A stretch of DNA of 64,000 nt from Methylobacter sp. KS41 (lineage in GTDB: Bacteria; Pseudomonadota; Gammaproteobacteria; Methylococcales; Methylomonadaceae), in contig PHSP01000003.1 in the NCBI GenBank assembly GCA_002862125.1, positions 1,364,001 through 1,428,000 on the forward strand, read 5' to 3'. The translations under genes and the position numbers were made by a program. The notes below the pieces were generated by a model that searched no databases, was not told the origin of the DNA, and was given only the letters and a program-made list of their open reading frames with translations. Positions 35,000-44,589 of this stretch are shown one piece after another. Within the stretch, counting starts at the first letter, position 1, and each line of letters starts with the position of its first letter.

Positions 35000-35008
35000 T
35001 AACAGTGG

Positions 35009-35473
35009 TCACATTTGCGATTGCAAATAATTCTGCAGGCCTATTTGCTCTATTAATTCGAACTGGGTTTCTAGCCAGTCTACATGATCTTCTTCATTTT
35101 CCAGTATGTGTTCAAAAATTTCCCTGGAGATGTAATCTTTAACTTCTTCGCAGTAAGCGATGGCATCTCTTAGTGGCGGAATAGCATCATGCTCTAGCTT
35201 TAAATCACATTTCAGCATTTCCAGTGGGTTTTCACCGATCATTAACTTGCAGATATCTTGTAAATTGGGCAAACCTTCCAGAAAAAGTATGCGTTCGATT
35301 AATAAATCCGCATGCTTCATTTCGTCGATAGATTCGTGATATTCCTTTTCATTGAGTTTTGCAAAGCCCCAATTTTTGTACATGCGCGCATGTAAAAAAT
35401 ATTGGTTAATAGCGGTGAGTTCATTAACCAGTGCCTTGTTAAGAAACTCAATAACTTTCTTATCTCCTTTCAT
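35009..35473 (-). CDS. bfr: Bacterioferritin
   Basis: A 154-residue iron-storage haem ferritin. Ferroxidase-centre residues are visible: Glu18 in [10 protein letters not shown], Glu51 and His54 in [14 protein letters not shown], Glu94 in LEHDAI, and Glu127 and His130 in [11 protein letters not shown]. Met52 in DEMKHAD is the expected haem ligand. AAGGAG precedes the ATG. It stores iron as a 24-mer in the cytoplasm. The bfd gene lies 15 bp upstream on the same strand, so a Bfd-Bfr iron-release pair shares one transcript under a Fur-type site. Confidence 0.95.
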   Translation of the reverse strand: MKGDKKVIEFLNKALVNELTAINQYFLHARMYKNWGFAKLNEKEYHESIDEMKHADLLIERILFLEGLPNLQDICKLMIGENPLEMLKCDLKLEHDAIPPLRDAIAYCEEVKDYISREIFEHILENEEDHVDWLETQFELIEQIGLQNYLQSQM

Positions 35474-35488
35474 GAGATAACTCCTTAT

Positions 35489-35704
35489 TTATATGGCGTT
35501 AGGGACAGGTAGATTTGACGCAGGATGCATTATAGGTTGTTGTTGCAGGTGATCGTCAAGTAATTCCTTAACATATTTATTGCATTTTCCGCAATCACTA
35601 CCCACTCCAAAGCAATTGAACAATTGCCGACGCGTACAGACGCCATTATTAATTGCATGTTTTATTTGGGTATCAGTTACGGCTTTGCAAACACATACGT
35701 ACAT
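35489..35704 (-). CDS. bfd: Bacterioferritin-associated ferredoxin
   Basis: The 71-residue protein has the Fer2_BFD pattern: MYVCVCKAVTDTQIKHAINN with CxC, then VGSDCGKCNKYVKELL with CxxC, together holding a [2Fe-2S] cluster. Bfd reduces the iron core of bacterioferritin to release Fe2+ under iron limitation. It precedes bfr in the same direction. A Fur-box-like sequence sits about 30 bases upstream of its start, which matches known iron repression of bfd. Confidence 0.95.
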   Translation of the reverse strand: MYVCVCKAVTDTQIKHAINNGVCTRRQLFNCFGVGSDCGKCNKYVKELLDDHLQQQPIMHPASNLPVPNAI

Positions 35705-35732
35705 GAAGCGGCTCCAAAATATAATTTATGCA

Positions 35733-35751
35733 AATGATAACAATTCTCATC
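35733..35751 (-). promoter_or_regulatory. Fur box upstream of bfd
   Basis: AATGATAACAATTCTCATC matches the interrupted-palindrome Fur consensus (GATAAT-type repeats) well and lies 29-47 bases upstream of the bfd start. It should repress bfd-bfr when iron is plentiful. Confidence 0.7.
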
Positions 35752-35761
35752 ATAAAAATAA

Positions 35762-36792
35762 AGAATATTTTCCCAGTCGCGGCCATGGTACATATACTCC
35801 ATGCGGCCATTTTTGCGGAAAGCTGCATGTCGTATACCTCAAAGCATTGGGCTTATCGCATAAGGAAATCGAACGCATTGCCCGTACCAGCGCTGACAGT
35901 GTGACGCGCTACCTGAAAGATTATAACGCGGGCGGCTTAGCTGCCCTGGGTGTATCGCGCACTCACCGTCCGGTCAGTTCATTGCAGCCTTATCACGATC
36001 AAATTAAGGCGCACTTTTTAAAACAGCCGCCTCATACCGTCTCCGAGGCGTCTCATGAAATCGAGGCGCTGACCGGGATCAAATTAGGCCCCAGCGCCTG
36101 CCGTGACTTCATGCGCAAGCGCCTTGGCATGAAGTTCCGCAAAATGGCGGTTATCCCGGCAAAAGCCGACCCAAAAAAGCAGGCCGAGTTCTTAAACAAC
36201 CAACTTGAGCCCTTGTTGGAAGAAGAAAAACAAGGCCGGCGCAAGGTCTTCTTCGTTGACGCCGCGCACTTTGTCATGGGCGCTTTTTTGGGAATGCTTT
36301 GGTGTTTTGAGCGGCTGTTTCTCAAGTCATCCAGCGGGCGTAGACGTTACAATGTCCTGGGCGCTTTCAGTGCAAAAGGCGCCGACTTAGTCACGGTGAC
36401 CAATGATGCCTACATCAACTCCGGCACGATTGTGGACGTGCTCTTCAAGATCAAGCAAGAGCACGCAAGAGCACGCCGGCATCCCATTGACACTCGTCAT
36501 GGACAACGCCCGTTACCAACGGTGCAACAAGGTGACGGAGCAAGCCAAAGCGCTGGGCATCGACATCCTTTTCCTACCCCCTTATTCGCCTAATTTGAAC
36601 TTGATTGAGCGTTTATGGAAGTTCACCAAAAAGAAATGCCTTTACAATCGCTATCACGAGACATTTTGCCATTTCAAGGAAGCCATCGACGACTGCCTTA
36701 GTAAGGTAAAATCCACTTTCAAGGAACAAGTAAAAACACTTTTAAATCCAAAATTCCAGCTCTTTGAAAAATCCGCAGGCGTGACCGCGTGA
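35762..36792 (+). pseudogene. IS630 family transposase disrupted by a 10-bp tandem duplication
   Basis: The first frame has an HTH-like LHVVYLKALGLSHKEIERIA and an IS630 DDE domain beginning VFFVDAAHFVMGAFLG (first Asp). At 36453-36473 the ten bases GCAAGAGCAC are present twice. This shifts the frame, so the second part, GIPLTLVMDNARYQ (second Asp) and LPPYSPNLNLIERLWKFTKK (catalytic Glu), is read separately to 36792. Removing one copy restores a continuous protein. The 5' end, close to the Fur box, also looks truncated. Inactive as it stands. Confidence 0.88.
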
Positions 36793-37042
36793 GGTATAAC
36801 AAATAAAACTGTGTTACATAAAATACCGGATGATTATGGTACCAGCTATTAACAATAAATGAAAAGGCTGGGCGTATCCGGAATCAATCGGCGAGCGGTT
36901 CGCCTATGACTAAATTGCAAATATAAAGGCTACAGGGCTTTATAGTCCACTTAAAATAGTAAGATGGGAGTAAAGTTATTTAGCAAGGCATTTACCTTTG
37001 CTTGCGGGAAATTAATGCCAGATGGCTTTGCTTGAACGCTGA

Positions 37043-37765
37043 TTATTTTTTAAAAAATGTGATTAATTGGGACTTGTCATCGATATTTATTTGGTAACGC
37101 CCCAAAACACTCATCCCCAACAAGCGGTTATTCCCTAAAAGAGGGTCCGCAATGAATGCGGCTTCAACGTTTTCGAGAGATTCCCCGGCAATTTTCAATT
37201 CCTTCAGCAGGCCGATTTTTGCTTCGGTCAAGCCGTTGGCTGTCTGCATCTTTTTCCTGGTAAAAGCCCTACCTGAAAGGCCTAGTTTGGGTATCATGGA
37301 TTCCGGTAGAACGACTAAGTCTGCGCCAGTATCGATAATCATATCCAGGGTTTGCCATAGGCTGCCGTCACCTGAAATGTCAACGGAAACCACGAAATGA
37401 TTACCTTGTAGGCTGGTTGGCAGAACAATACGCTTGATTTCCGGTTTTTGTTTTTTATTGATAATGACGATACGCTCAATCTTTCCTTTAGTATTTCGAC
37501 TGATGATGTGATTGAACGGGGCCAAGAGTTGTTCAATTTGTTCCTCTTCGCTGCCGCTGGTAATGATTGTTTCTTCATTCCGGATTCTCTCCAGGCCAGT
37601 GATCTGAATATTCATCCGGCTTTGCAGGGACTGGATTTGTTGAAACAAATCGCCGGAGTCTTCAGTATTTTGAGCATGAGCGCCTAAGGCGAACAACGCT
37701 AGAAAAGAAATGGCTGTTAATCGCAGTTGCTTGCTAACAGTGTTGTGAGAGTCTTTTGTTTTCAT
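37043..37765 (-). CDS. Retropepsin-like aspartic protease, exported
   Basis: Start set to the ATG at 37765. An earlier TTG adds nine residues. The N-terminus (residues 1-32) has a basic stretch and hydrophobic core ending in AHA, a signal peptide. The C-terminal domain carries DMIIDTGADLVVLPESM, the DTGA active site of clan AA proteases, and later NNRLLGMSVLGRYQINID, the flap/psi-loop region of the TIGR02281 type. Such single-domain proteases act as dimers. The substrate is unknown. It stands alone on this strand. I do not see a strong ribosome site. Confidence 0.82.
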   Translation of the reverse strand: MKTKDSHNTVSKQLRLTAISFLALFALGAHAQNTEDSGDLFQQIQSLQSRMNIQITGLERIRNEETIITSGSEEEQIEQLLAPFNHIISRNTKGKIERIVIINKKQKPEIKRIVLPTSLQGNHFVVSVDISGDGSLWQTLDMIIDTGADLVVLPESMIPKLGLSGRAFTRKKMQTANGLTEAKIGLLKELKIAGESLENVEAAFIADPLLGNNRLLGMSVLGRYQINIDDKSQLITFFKK

Positions 37766-38122
37766 TGAGTTTTCAAGCCATTCAGGCAACTTTGAGTATG
37801 CTTACGTTAAAACAAAACATTTCGAAAAGCTAATCAAAATTAAACTTTTAAGGTTCGAAAATAAGGATAAGTCCTGGCGGCCCGGTTGGGATGACGGGAT
37901 TCCAGCCTGACATTTTCTGTACCGGTTTATTGGGTTGCGAAAAGACGAAATCCTAACTACGACGCTTTCTGGTAACTGGATTTGCCCTTGTCCGGCATTT
38001 ATACATTCAATAAAGAGTGAGCGGAGGGTGAATTTCTTCTCAAGTTTTTGCCTCTCCAAGGCAGCTGACAGGAGTATTTTAAGCTCGTATCATGCCTGGC
38101 CAGTCGTTGAGCAGCTTCTCAA
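37766..38122. other. Intergenic region
   Basis: No gene, repeat or clear promoter is recognised in this stretch between the protease gene and the terminator of the PEP-CTERM gene. Confidence 0.4.
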
Positions 38123-38150
38123 AACTCCGCCTTCGAAGGACGGAGTTCTT
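38119..38150 (-). terminator. Rho-independent terminator of the PEP-CTERM gene
   Basis: On the minus strand AACTCCG pairs with CGGAGTT around an inner CTTCGAAG stem, followed by TTTT. It lies just after the stop codon of the 38165-38797 gene. Confidence 0.75.
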
Positions 38151-38164
38151 TAAAGTGATACAGC

Positions 38165-38797
38165 TTAAGCTGCTAACCTGGCTTCCTTCCGGCGGCTTGC
38201 CGCCCAGCCGAACAATCCAAAACCTAACAGGCTTAAACTGACGGGTTCAGGAACGTTTACGGGAACCGGAGGTGAATTAAGAGTTCCAGCCGCTGAAATG
38301 GATTGGCCGCTTTGGTTGAAACTCCAGCGAAGACTGGTAAGCGTCGCTACGCAGGTGTTGCCGGCATCTGAACAGCCACCCGCTTCGGTTCCCACGTTGG
38401 AGCCAGGAGTGAACAGGCCGCTGGTGTATACATCCAGGAAATTTGCGTTTTGAGTTATGATGGTTAAGGATTGTACGGTATAAGTACCGAAAGTTGCTGC
38501 TGGGCCTGTAATGTTCCAAGTACTCATATTAGTAAGGTCTAAAGGACCATTTCCAAGAGTGAAAAGACTAAACGGGGAAAATGGGGAATAATCTCCGCTA
38601 CTGAGCCCGGAAAAAGGGGAAGAAATAGTAATCAAGCCCGGAGCGCTTAGATTTGTTCCTGTCATTGTTGCCCCAAGAGAGCCAATGGATGAGCTGCCGC
38701 TTATTCCAATAAGACTCGCTTGTGAATTGGCGGCAAATATGCAGTTGCCCAATATAAAGGCTGTTACAGTCAAGATTTTTTTGATGTTAAGTTTCAT
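38165..38797 (-). CDS. PEP-CTERM sorted exported protein
   Basis: A 210-residue protein with an N-terminal signal peptide (IKKILTVTAFILGNCIFAAN). The mature part is rich in Gly, Ser and Thr and low in charge. The end is a textbook PEP-CTERM signal: VPEPVSLSLLGFGLFGWAAS followed by RRKEARLAA. Such proteins are processed by exosortase and are often surface or biofilm matrix proteins. No exosortase gene is in the window. A terminator follows. Two cysteines flank a small loop (GGCSDAGNTC). The specific role is unknown. Confidence 0.9.
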   Translation of the reverse strand: MKLNIKKILTVTAFILGNCIFAANSQASLIGISGSSSIGSLGATMTGTNLSAPGLITISSPFSGLSSGDYSPFSPFSLFTLGNGPLDLTNMSTWNITGPAATFGTYTVQSLTIITQNANFLDVYTSGLFTPGSNVGTEAGGCSDAGNTCVATLTSLRWSFNQSGQSISAAGTLNSPPVPVNVPEPVSLSLLGFGLFGWAASRRKEARLAA

Positions 38798-39697
38798 AAT
38801 TCCTTGTCTTCTGAAAAAGTGTGATTTAGATAGGGTGATGTGTGTTAACCACAGAAAATCCCTCCCGGTTACACAAAAGCAAATTATAGGCCAAAATTAT
38901 TATTATATTTGAATACAGTCAATTGCAATGTTATTACGTGAGTCATTGCCAGTCTGATGAGTAAGATTGTAAAAATTGATGACACCCGCTGCCTGATTCT
39001 TGGCTATTTGGCTAACTAGTTGATGATATAGAGTAGTTGCGAGGATTGAGTTTAGCGAATGATTAACCCGGTCTACGCGGGTTACGCGACCGGCATCAGA
39101 CTAAATATTGCATTGTAAAATTTTCTGACAGTTATATTTTTTAACCAATAAAATGTAGTTTTCTGTTAAGTCTATTCAGGGCGGTCAGACTTTAAATCAG
39201 GACTGGAATCACGAGTAAAAATCCGGCGCTTTTAAAATATGAAGTGAAAAATTTAGGCAAGTCCCTCCTCAAGCAAACTTTTTCAAGAAACTACTCTTTA
39301 TGATGCAACTTATCAACTTGAACAATTTTAAAGTTTTTAACGATACAATAATCCATTTTTTCCTTACATTTACTGCGAAAGAGTCGAAGATCAGGTGAAA
39401 ATCAGTTAACTTTGTTCTCTTCATGGTATTAACAAATTTTTACAGAACTTTTGAATGATTGCTAGACGTTGAGAGATAGTATTATTGTTCCAGGAGTCTG
39501 CCGGATAGAAGCTATTTTTCACTCATGAGTGGATTTATAAAGGCATATATTGATAAAAACACACGTCTAAGTGTTGAAATTCTTCATGAAAACACATGGT
39601 TTAAAACTCAAAATGGAATTTTTCTAATATCGATTCGCTAAGTCCGGCAGGCTCCTAGCGATTCAAATTCTAATTTATTCAACGTAATACAACATTA
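38798..39697. other. 900-bp intergenic region with a solo IS701-type end
   Basis: AT-rich and without a credible gene. Near its right end, 39639-39658 holds a solo IS701-type terminus. The remaining sequence may contain the promoter of the SNF2 gene, but no convincing -35/-10 pair stands out. Confidence 0.45.
39639..39658. repeat. Solo IS701-type end
   Basis: TAAGTCCGGCAGGCTCCTAG differs by one base from the terminus at 34980-34999. No transposase sequence adjoins it. Confidence 0.65.
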
Positions 39698-42600
39698 ATG
39701 AAAAATAATTTACTTGCCGTTTTTAACGCTTTATCAAAAAGTGAACAAAATATTATGCTCGCTTTGGCGGTTATTTATGCGCCGGTAGGCCAATCCGGTT
39801 TGCAAGCCTTATTAAAGGCGGCCGGGTGTTTAGAATCAAAAACAATAGCCTCTATTGACAGGCCATTGCGGGAGAAATTACAAAAAGCTGAATTAATCGT
39901 TATTACTCAGGATGGTTGGCGCTGTAATGAAATAATCGCGGAACAATTGATCCGGCGTGCAGTAGAAGAGCCCTGGTTCAACAGATTAAACCAGTTGCTT
40001 ATCGCCGAACCTAATTATTATTATCCAGCCAGAACCGGCGTCTACCACGCAATAAAACAATTGCGCATTTTTTTATATCAAGGCAATGAGGCAGCGTTTG
40101 CCGCCAATATTGAACGCTTTCATAGCGATTATCGGCAAAACTTTGCTGATAGTATCAACCGGATTTTCTTTAATGATTTTGACGCCGGTTGGTTCTCATC
40201 CTTGCCGGATCAGATTAAATTTCTTGCCCTAAGCTATTTTTTACATGACGGCCGGGCGCACCTGAATGATGTATCGAAGTATTTTCAACTGCTTGAACAT
40301 TTTTTTGGCTCGGAAAAGCACGTTAATCCCGCTATTGTCCATACCATTATTGAAGAGCGCTTGTTCCGGGGTGATATTGAGGGCGCTGAACCATGGTTAG
40401 CAGGTGATTCATCGGTTGATGGGCTGAAATTACTTGCTACCCTGCGCTTCTTGCAAAACCGTAATGACGAGGCAATTGAGTTGTTTAATGCGGCGCTTAA
40501 GACGCTCAAAAAAAAAACCGGTAAACGCAATATCAGTATTGATGGCATACACGGTTATTTTTTTAATCTGGCATTGCTTCGCAGCCGTAACTTCAACAAT
40601 CTCCAGTTGCTCAGGCAACAGTCACTCGTGTCGATTAAACAGGGCTGGCAAAATGAGTTTTATCTGCTGAATTTAATCCTGTTGGAAGCAGTGGATATTT
40701 ATCAGAGTAAAGCCAGTGCCGGGCATAGTCAGTATTTATTCAAGACCAATAAATTCGCTTATGAACGCTTGTTTCATGCCTTGCTGTTATATTGGATAGG
40801 TGAAATTGATCCGATGACTGGCGCTGAAAGAAACAGCGTATTTTTGGCTGAATTAGCCGGATTTTGTCAACAAGCGCAACGATTGGGTTATGGCTGGTAT
40901 GCCGCTGTAAGCTCATCGTTACTGCAACGCCTGGATTATAAAAATGAGCCTTGCCGGAAAATAGCAGAGCAGTATTTACAATCGCCGTTTAATGAAATTA
41001 TTGATTTATTGCCGCAAGTTTCTGCATGGCAAAGAGCGCTGGACGCATTAACGCAATTAACAACTGAGCCCTCAATATCTGTCCAAACGGAATTACGCCT
41101 GATTTGGATATTAAGTCTGAATAATAATACCGTGACTTTGGAACCGAAAGAGCAGCGGTTGGGTAAAAGCGGCCGTTGGACAAAAGGCCGTCCTATCTCC
41201 TTAAAAAGGCTATACCATAATATGGCTGAATTTGAATACCTGTCCGAGCAGGACCGCCGCATTTGTGCGCACATCGAGCTTGAAAAAGAACCCGCTTATT
41301 ACGGTTATTCCAGTAAGGAATTTTATGAGTTGTCGAGTAAAGCTCTTCTGGAGGCGGTAGGACATCCCTATATTTATTGGGCCAATCAGGAAACGTTAAA
41401 TATTCCGGTTGACATCAGCCTGGCAGAACCGCAATTACTGGTCAAAGAACAGCAGGAAAATTTGCATATTTCATTAATACCGCAAATTACTACGCAACAA
41501 GTGATCGCCCAAAAAACGGCCAGTAGCGGCTTGATAGTGTATGTCATTAATGATGCACATCGTCAGGTGGCTGAAATTCTGGGTAAAAACGGGTTAACGG
41601 TTCCCGCTTCCGCGCGCCAGCAAGTGATTGATTCCATTGCCTCGATTGCCTCTATGTTGACTGTGCAATCCGATATTGGCGGAACGTCAAGCCATGCGAT
41701 AAGTGTTGTTGCGGATAGCCGTTTACATATTCATTTGCAACCGGTCGGGCAGGGCATGCAAATAGAAATGTTTGTACAACCGTTTAACGACGGCGGGCCG
41801 CTTTATAAACCCGGCGCCGGCGGAACAACGGTTTTGGCCGAAATTGACGGCAAGCAATTACAAACCGTCCGCGATTTTAAGCTGGAAATCCGCTATTTAA
41901 AGGAAGCCTTGAGCGTTTGTCCAGAGTTATATGCCGTGAAAGAGCCTAAATGGCTGCTGGATGATACTGAGTCGGCATTGGAGACGTTATTGCATTTGCA
42001 ATCATTAGGTGATTTTGCGGTTCTGGAGTGGCCAAAAGGCAAAAAGATTCAACTCAGCCGCGAGGCTGGGTTATCACAAGCGCAGTTTTCGGTGCGGAAG
42101 GAAAAAGACTGGTTTAGTGTTGAAGGCAGCGTGCAGATTGATGATCAGCAGGTTTTGGACATGCAGCGTTTAATGAGCCTGCTAAATACTTCATCAGGCC
42201 GCTTTCTTAAACTTGAAGACGGACAGATTATTGCATTAACCCGTGAATTACGCCAACGCCTGGACGATCTGGCCGGTTTAGGCGAGGTGCAGAAAGATAA
42301 AGTGCGCTTTCACCCGTTGGCTGCGCTGGCGCTGGATGAAGTCATCACAGGGATGGCTATCACCGCCAGTAAGCCCTGGAAAGACCAATTGCTTAGGCTC
42401 GGTGAAATGGGTGATCTAAACCCTAAATTGCCGTCAACCTTACAAGGTGAATTACGGGACTATCAGTGCGAGGGTTATCAATGGATGATGCGTCTGGCGC
42501 ATTGGGGAGCTGGCGCATGTCTGGCGGATGATATGGGCCTGGGTAAAACCGTGCAGGCATTAGCCATGATTTTAGCGCGCGCGCCTAATGGGCCTACGCT

Positions 42601-43825
42601 GATTCTGGCGCCCACCTCGGTCTGTATCAATTGGCTGGAAGAATGTCAGCGTTTTGCGCCTACCCTGAATGCCGGTCAATTCGGAACCGGCGACAGACAG
42701 GAGATGCTGAATGCCGCGGGCGCGTTTGATGTGATCGTTTGCAGTTACGGATTATTACAGACAGAGGCGGAACTTTTAGCGCAAAAACACTGGCATACGC
42801 TGGTTGCTGACGAAGCTCAGGCGATCAAAAACGCGCTGACCAAACGTTCAAGGGCGGCAATGGCGTTGCAGGCGGATTTTAAACTGATTACCACTGGCAC
42901 GCCCATAGAAAATCATCTGGGCGAGTTGTGGAATTTATTCAATTTTATTAATCCTGGCTTACTGGGTTCCTTGCAAAAATTTAACGAACGCTATGCACAG
43001 GCTATTGAAAATCAACAGGATCAGCAAATCCAGCAACGGCTGAAAAAATTATTACGCCCATTTATTTTGCGCCGCCTTAAAAATGATGTATTGACCGAAT
43101 TACCGCCGCGCACTGAAGTCACTTTGCATGTCGAATTAAGTCAAGAAGAACGCGTGCTCTATGAGGCATTGCGCCGTAACGCCATGCAGACCATGATGGA
43201 GGACACGGATCAACCGGGTCACAAACAATTGAAGATATTGGCGGAAATCATGAAATTACGCCGCGCCTGTTGCCATCCGCGCCTGGTGATGGAAGAAAGC
43301 GCGCTGGCAAGTTCCAAACTGCAGGCCTTTGAGGACCTGGTCGACGAATTGCTGGACAATCGCCATAAGGCCCTTGTGTTTAGTCAATTTGTCGGGCACT
43401 TGGCTCTTATCCGTGAGTTGCTGGACAAAAAAGGCATCCATTATCATTACCTTGATGGTTCGACTCCGGTCCCGCAACGAAAAAGAGCTGTCAATTTATT
43501 TCAGGCGGGAGAGGGGGATTTGTTTCTAATCAGCCTGAAAGCCGGCGGCACAGGCTTGAATTTAACCGCTGCGGATTATGTGATTCACATGGATCCGTGG
43601 TGGAATCCGGCGGTGGAAGATCAGGCTTCGGATCGCGCGCACCGTATGGGACAAAAACGGCCGGTCACTATCTACCGTCTGGTAGCAAAGGACACCATAG
43701 AGGACAAAATTGTCGACCTGCATAAACATAAACGGGATTTGGCAAATAGCTTGCTGGAAGGTGGCGAAGTGAGTGGTAAGATGTCGGTTGAGGATATGAT
43801 GGCGTTGATTAAAGATATTGATTAG
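39698..43825 (+). CDS. SNF2-family helicase-like ATPase
   Basis: A 1375-residue protein. The first 900 or so residues are a poorly recognised N-terminal region (leucine-rich helical repeats to about residue 500, then mixed). The C-terminal third is a full SNF2 ATPase: DDMGLGKTVQALAM (Walker A, near residue 945), LILAPTSVCINWLEE, VADEAQAIKN (DEAQ Walker B), TGTPIENHLGELWNLFNFI, then the helicase C domain with LVFSQFVGHLALIRELL and AGGTGLNLTAADYVIHMDPW plus ASDRAHRMGQKRPV. Such bacterial Swi2/Snf2 proteins remodel protein-DNA complexes, and RNA polymerase recycling and defence roles are known for relatives. It is monocistronic. A solo IS end lies 40 bp upstream. Confidence 0.92.
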   Translation: MKNNLLAVFNALSKSEQNIMLALAVIYAPVGQSGLQALLKAAGCLESKTIASIDRPLREKLQKAELIVITQDGWRCNEIIAEQLIRRAVEEPWFNRLNQLLIAEPNYYYPARTGVYHAIKQLRIFLYQGNEAAFAANIERFHSDYRQNFADSINRIFFNDFDAGWFSSLPDQIKFLALSYFLHDGRAHLNDVSKYFQLLEHFFGSEKHVNPAIVHTIIEERLFRGDIEGAEPWLAGDSSVDGLKLLATLRFLQNRNDEAIELFNAALKTLKKKTGKRNISIDGIHGYFFNLALLRSRNFNNLQLLRQQSLVSIKQGWQNEFYLLNLILLEAVDIYQSKASAGHSQYLFKTNKFAYERLFHALLLYWIGEIDPMTGAERNSVFLAELAGFCQQAQRLGYGWYAAVSSSLLQRLDYKNEPCRKIAEQYLQSPFNEIIDLLPQVSAWQRALDALTQLTTEPSISVQTELRLIWILSLNNNTVTLEPKEQRLGKSGRWTKGRPISLKRLYHNMAEFEYLSEQDRRICAHIELEKEPAYYGYSSKEFYELSSKALLEAVGHPYIYWANQETLNIPVDISLAEPQLLVKEQQENLHISLIPQITTQQVIAQKTASSGLIVYVINDAHRQVAEILGKNGLTVPASARQQVIDSIASIASMLTVQSDIGGTSSHAISVVADSRLHIHLQPVGQGMQIEMFVQPFNDGGPLYKPGAGGTTVLAEIDGKQLQTVRDFKLEIRYLKEALSVCPELYAVKEPKWLLDDTESALETLLHLQSLGDFAVLEWPKGKKIQLSREAGLSQAQFSVRKEKDWFSVEGSVQIDDQQVLDMQRLMSLLNTSSGRFLKLEDGQIIALTRELRQRLDDLAGLGEVQKDKVRFHPLAALALDEVITGMAITASKPWKDQLLRLGEMGDLNPKLPSTLQGELRDYQCEGYQWMMRLAHWGAGACLADDMGLGKTVQALAMILARAPNGPTLILAPTSVCINWLEECQRFAPTLNAGQFGTGDRQEMLNAAGAFDVIVCSYGLLQTEAELLAQKHWHTLVADEAQAIKNALTKRSRAAMALQADFKLITTGTPIENHLGELWNLFNFINPGLLGSLQKFNERYAQAIENQQDQQIQQRLKKLLRPFILRRLKNDVLTELPPRTEVTLHVELSQEERVLYEALRRNAMQTMMEDTDQPGHKQLKILAEIMKLRRACCHPRLVMEESALASSKLQAFEDLVDELLDNRHKALVFSQFVGHLALIRELLDKKGIHYHYLDGSTPVPQRKRAVNLFQAGEGDLFLISLKAGGTGLNLTAADYVIHMDPWWNPAVEDQASDRAHRMGQKRPVTIYRLVAKDTIEDKIVDLHKHKRDLANSLLEGGEVSGKMSVEDMMALIKDID

Positions 43826-44077
43826 ATAATAGGTTCGCATTGTTTCCGCACTTATGCGTTATTGTCCGCAGGCAAGTAGTAAACGCCTTTTCCCTGCCGG
43901 AGGTAATTAAAAGGTTGTGTGTTTAAAATTATCCAACCTGATCCTGATCTCTTCGGCGCTGCTCAGGGCAGGCTTTCCCTTCAAGGAAGAAAGAACTAAA
44001 TTGCTTAATTGCGGGGAGTGACGATTCGCAAGCAAAGCAGCCAAAAGAAACTTAACATCAACCCAAAAGGCCCAAAA

Positions 44078-44557
44078 ATGCGCAAGACACTAATCAATCA
44101 CCCCACAGAAAACGCAACCCCGGTCGATCAAAATTATTTGGACTTGGAGCATTTGGCCCGGATAGAAATAAGCTCCGAATGTCAGGACCACCCTGTTGAA
44201 TCGGCTTTGATAGAAGGATCGGGTTCAGGCTGGCAGGCCGACGGTCCCGGCGAGCAGACAATACGCCTTCTTTTTGATCAACCCCAGACCGTCAAGCATA
44301 TCGTGCTTTTGTTTGATGAAAAGGAACAATCCCGCACGCAAGAATTTGTTCTGCTTTGGCGCATGGAAAATGAAGACTTTTTCCGGGAACTTCTGCGTCA
44401 GCAATATCATTTCAGCCCGCCGCTTACTGCCCAGGAAATCGAGAATTACAAGGTTGATCTCAAGCAACTAAAAGCGCTCGAATTACGGATTATTCCTGAT
44501 ATAAGCGGCGGTGAAGCTTGTGCAAAACTTACCCGGTTGCGGCTTTCGGAGATGTAA
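44078..44557 (+). CDS. Small discoidin-like or hypothetical protein
   Basis: Start set to the ATG at 44078, preceded by AAAAGG. The upstream frame uses a TTG and lacks support. The 159-residue product is acidic. Its middle (TIRLLFDQPQTVKHIVLLFD then FVLLWRMENEDFFREL) resembles a jelly-roll, F5/8-type or carbohydrate-binding beta sandwich, and it ends LKALELRIIPDISGGEACAK. I cannot assign a function. No signal peptide is visible. It precedes, convergently, the sigma-54 regulator gene. Confidence 0.6.
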   Translation: MRKTLINHPTENATPVDQNYLDLEHLARIEISSECQDHPVESALIEGSGSGWQADGPGEQTIRLLFDQPQTVKHIVLLFDEKEQSRTQEFVLLWRMENEDFFRELLRQQYHFSPPLTAQEIENYKVDLKQLKALELRIIPDISGGEACAKLTRLRLSEM

Positions 44558-44589
44558 TCCGGCGGATGGCAAAAGAGCCTTGACCATTT

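Noticed and set aside
35580-35761. Upstream extension of the IS630 transposase frame
   Set aside because: It is the antisense of bfd and crosses the Fur box, so it is not part of the transposase.
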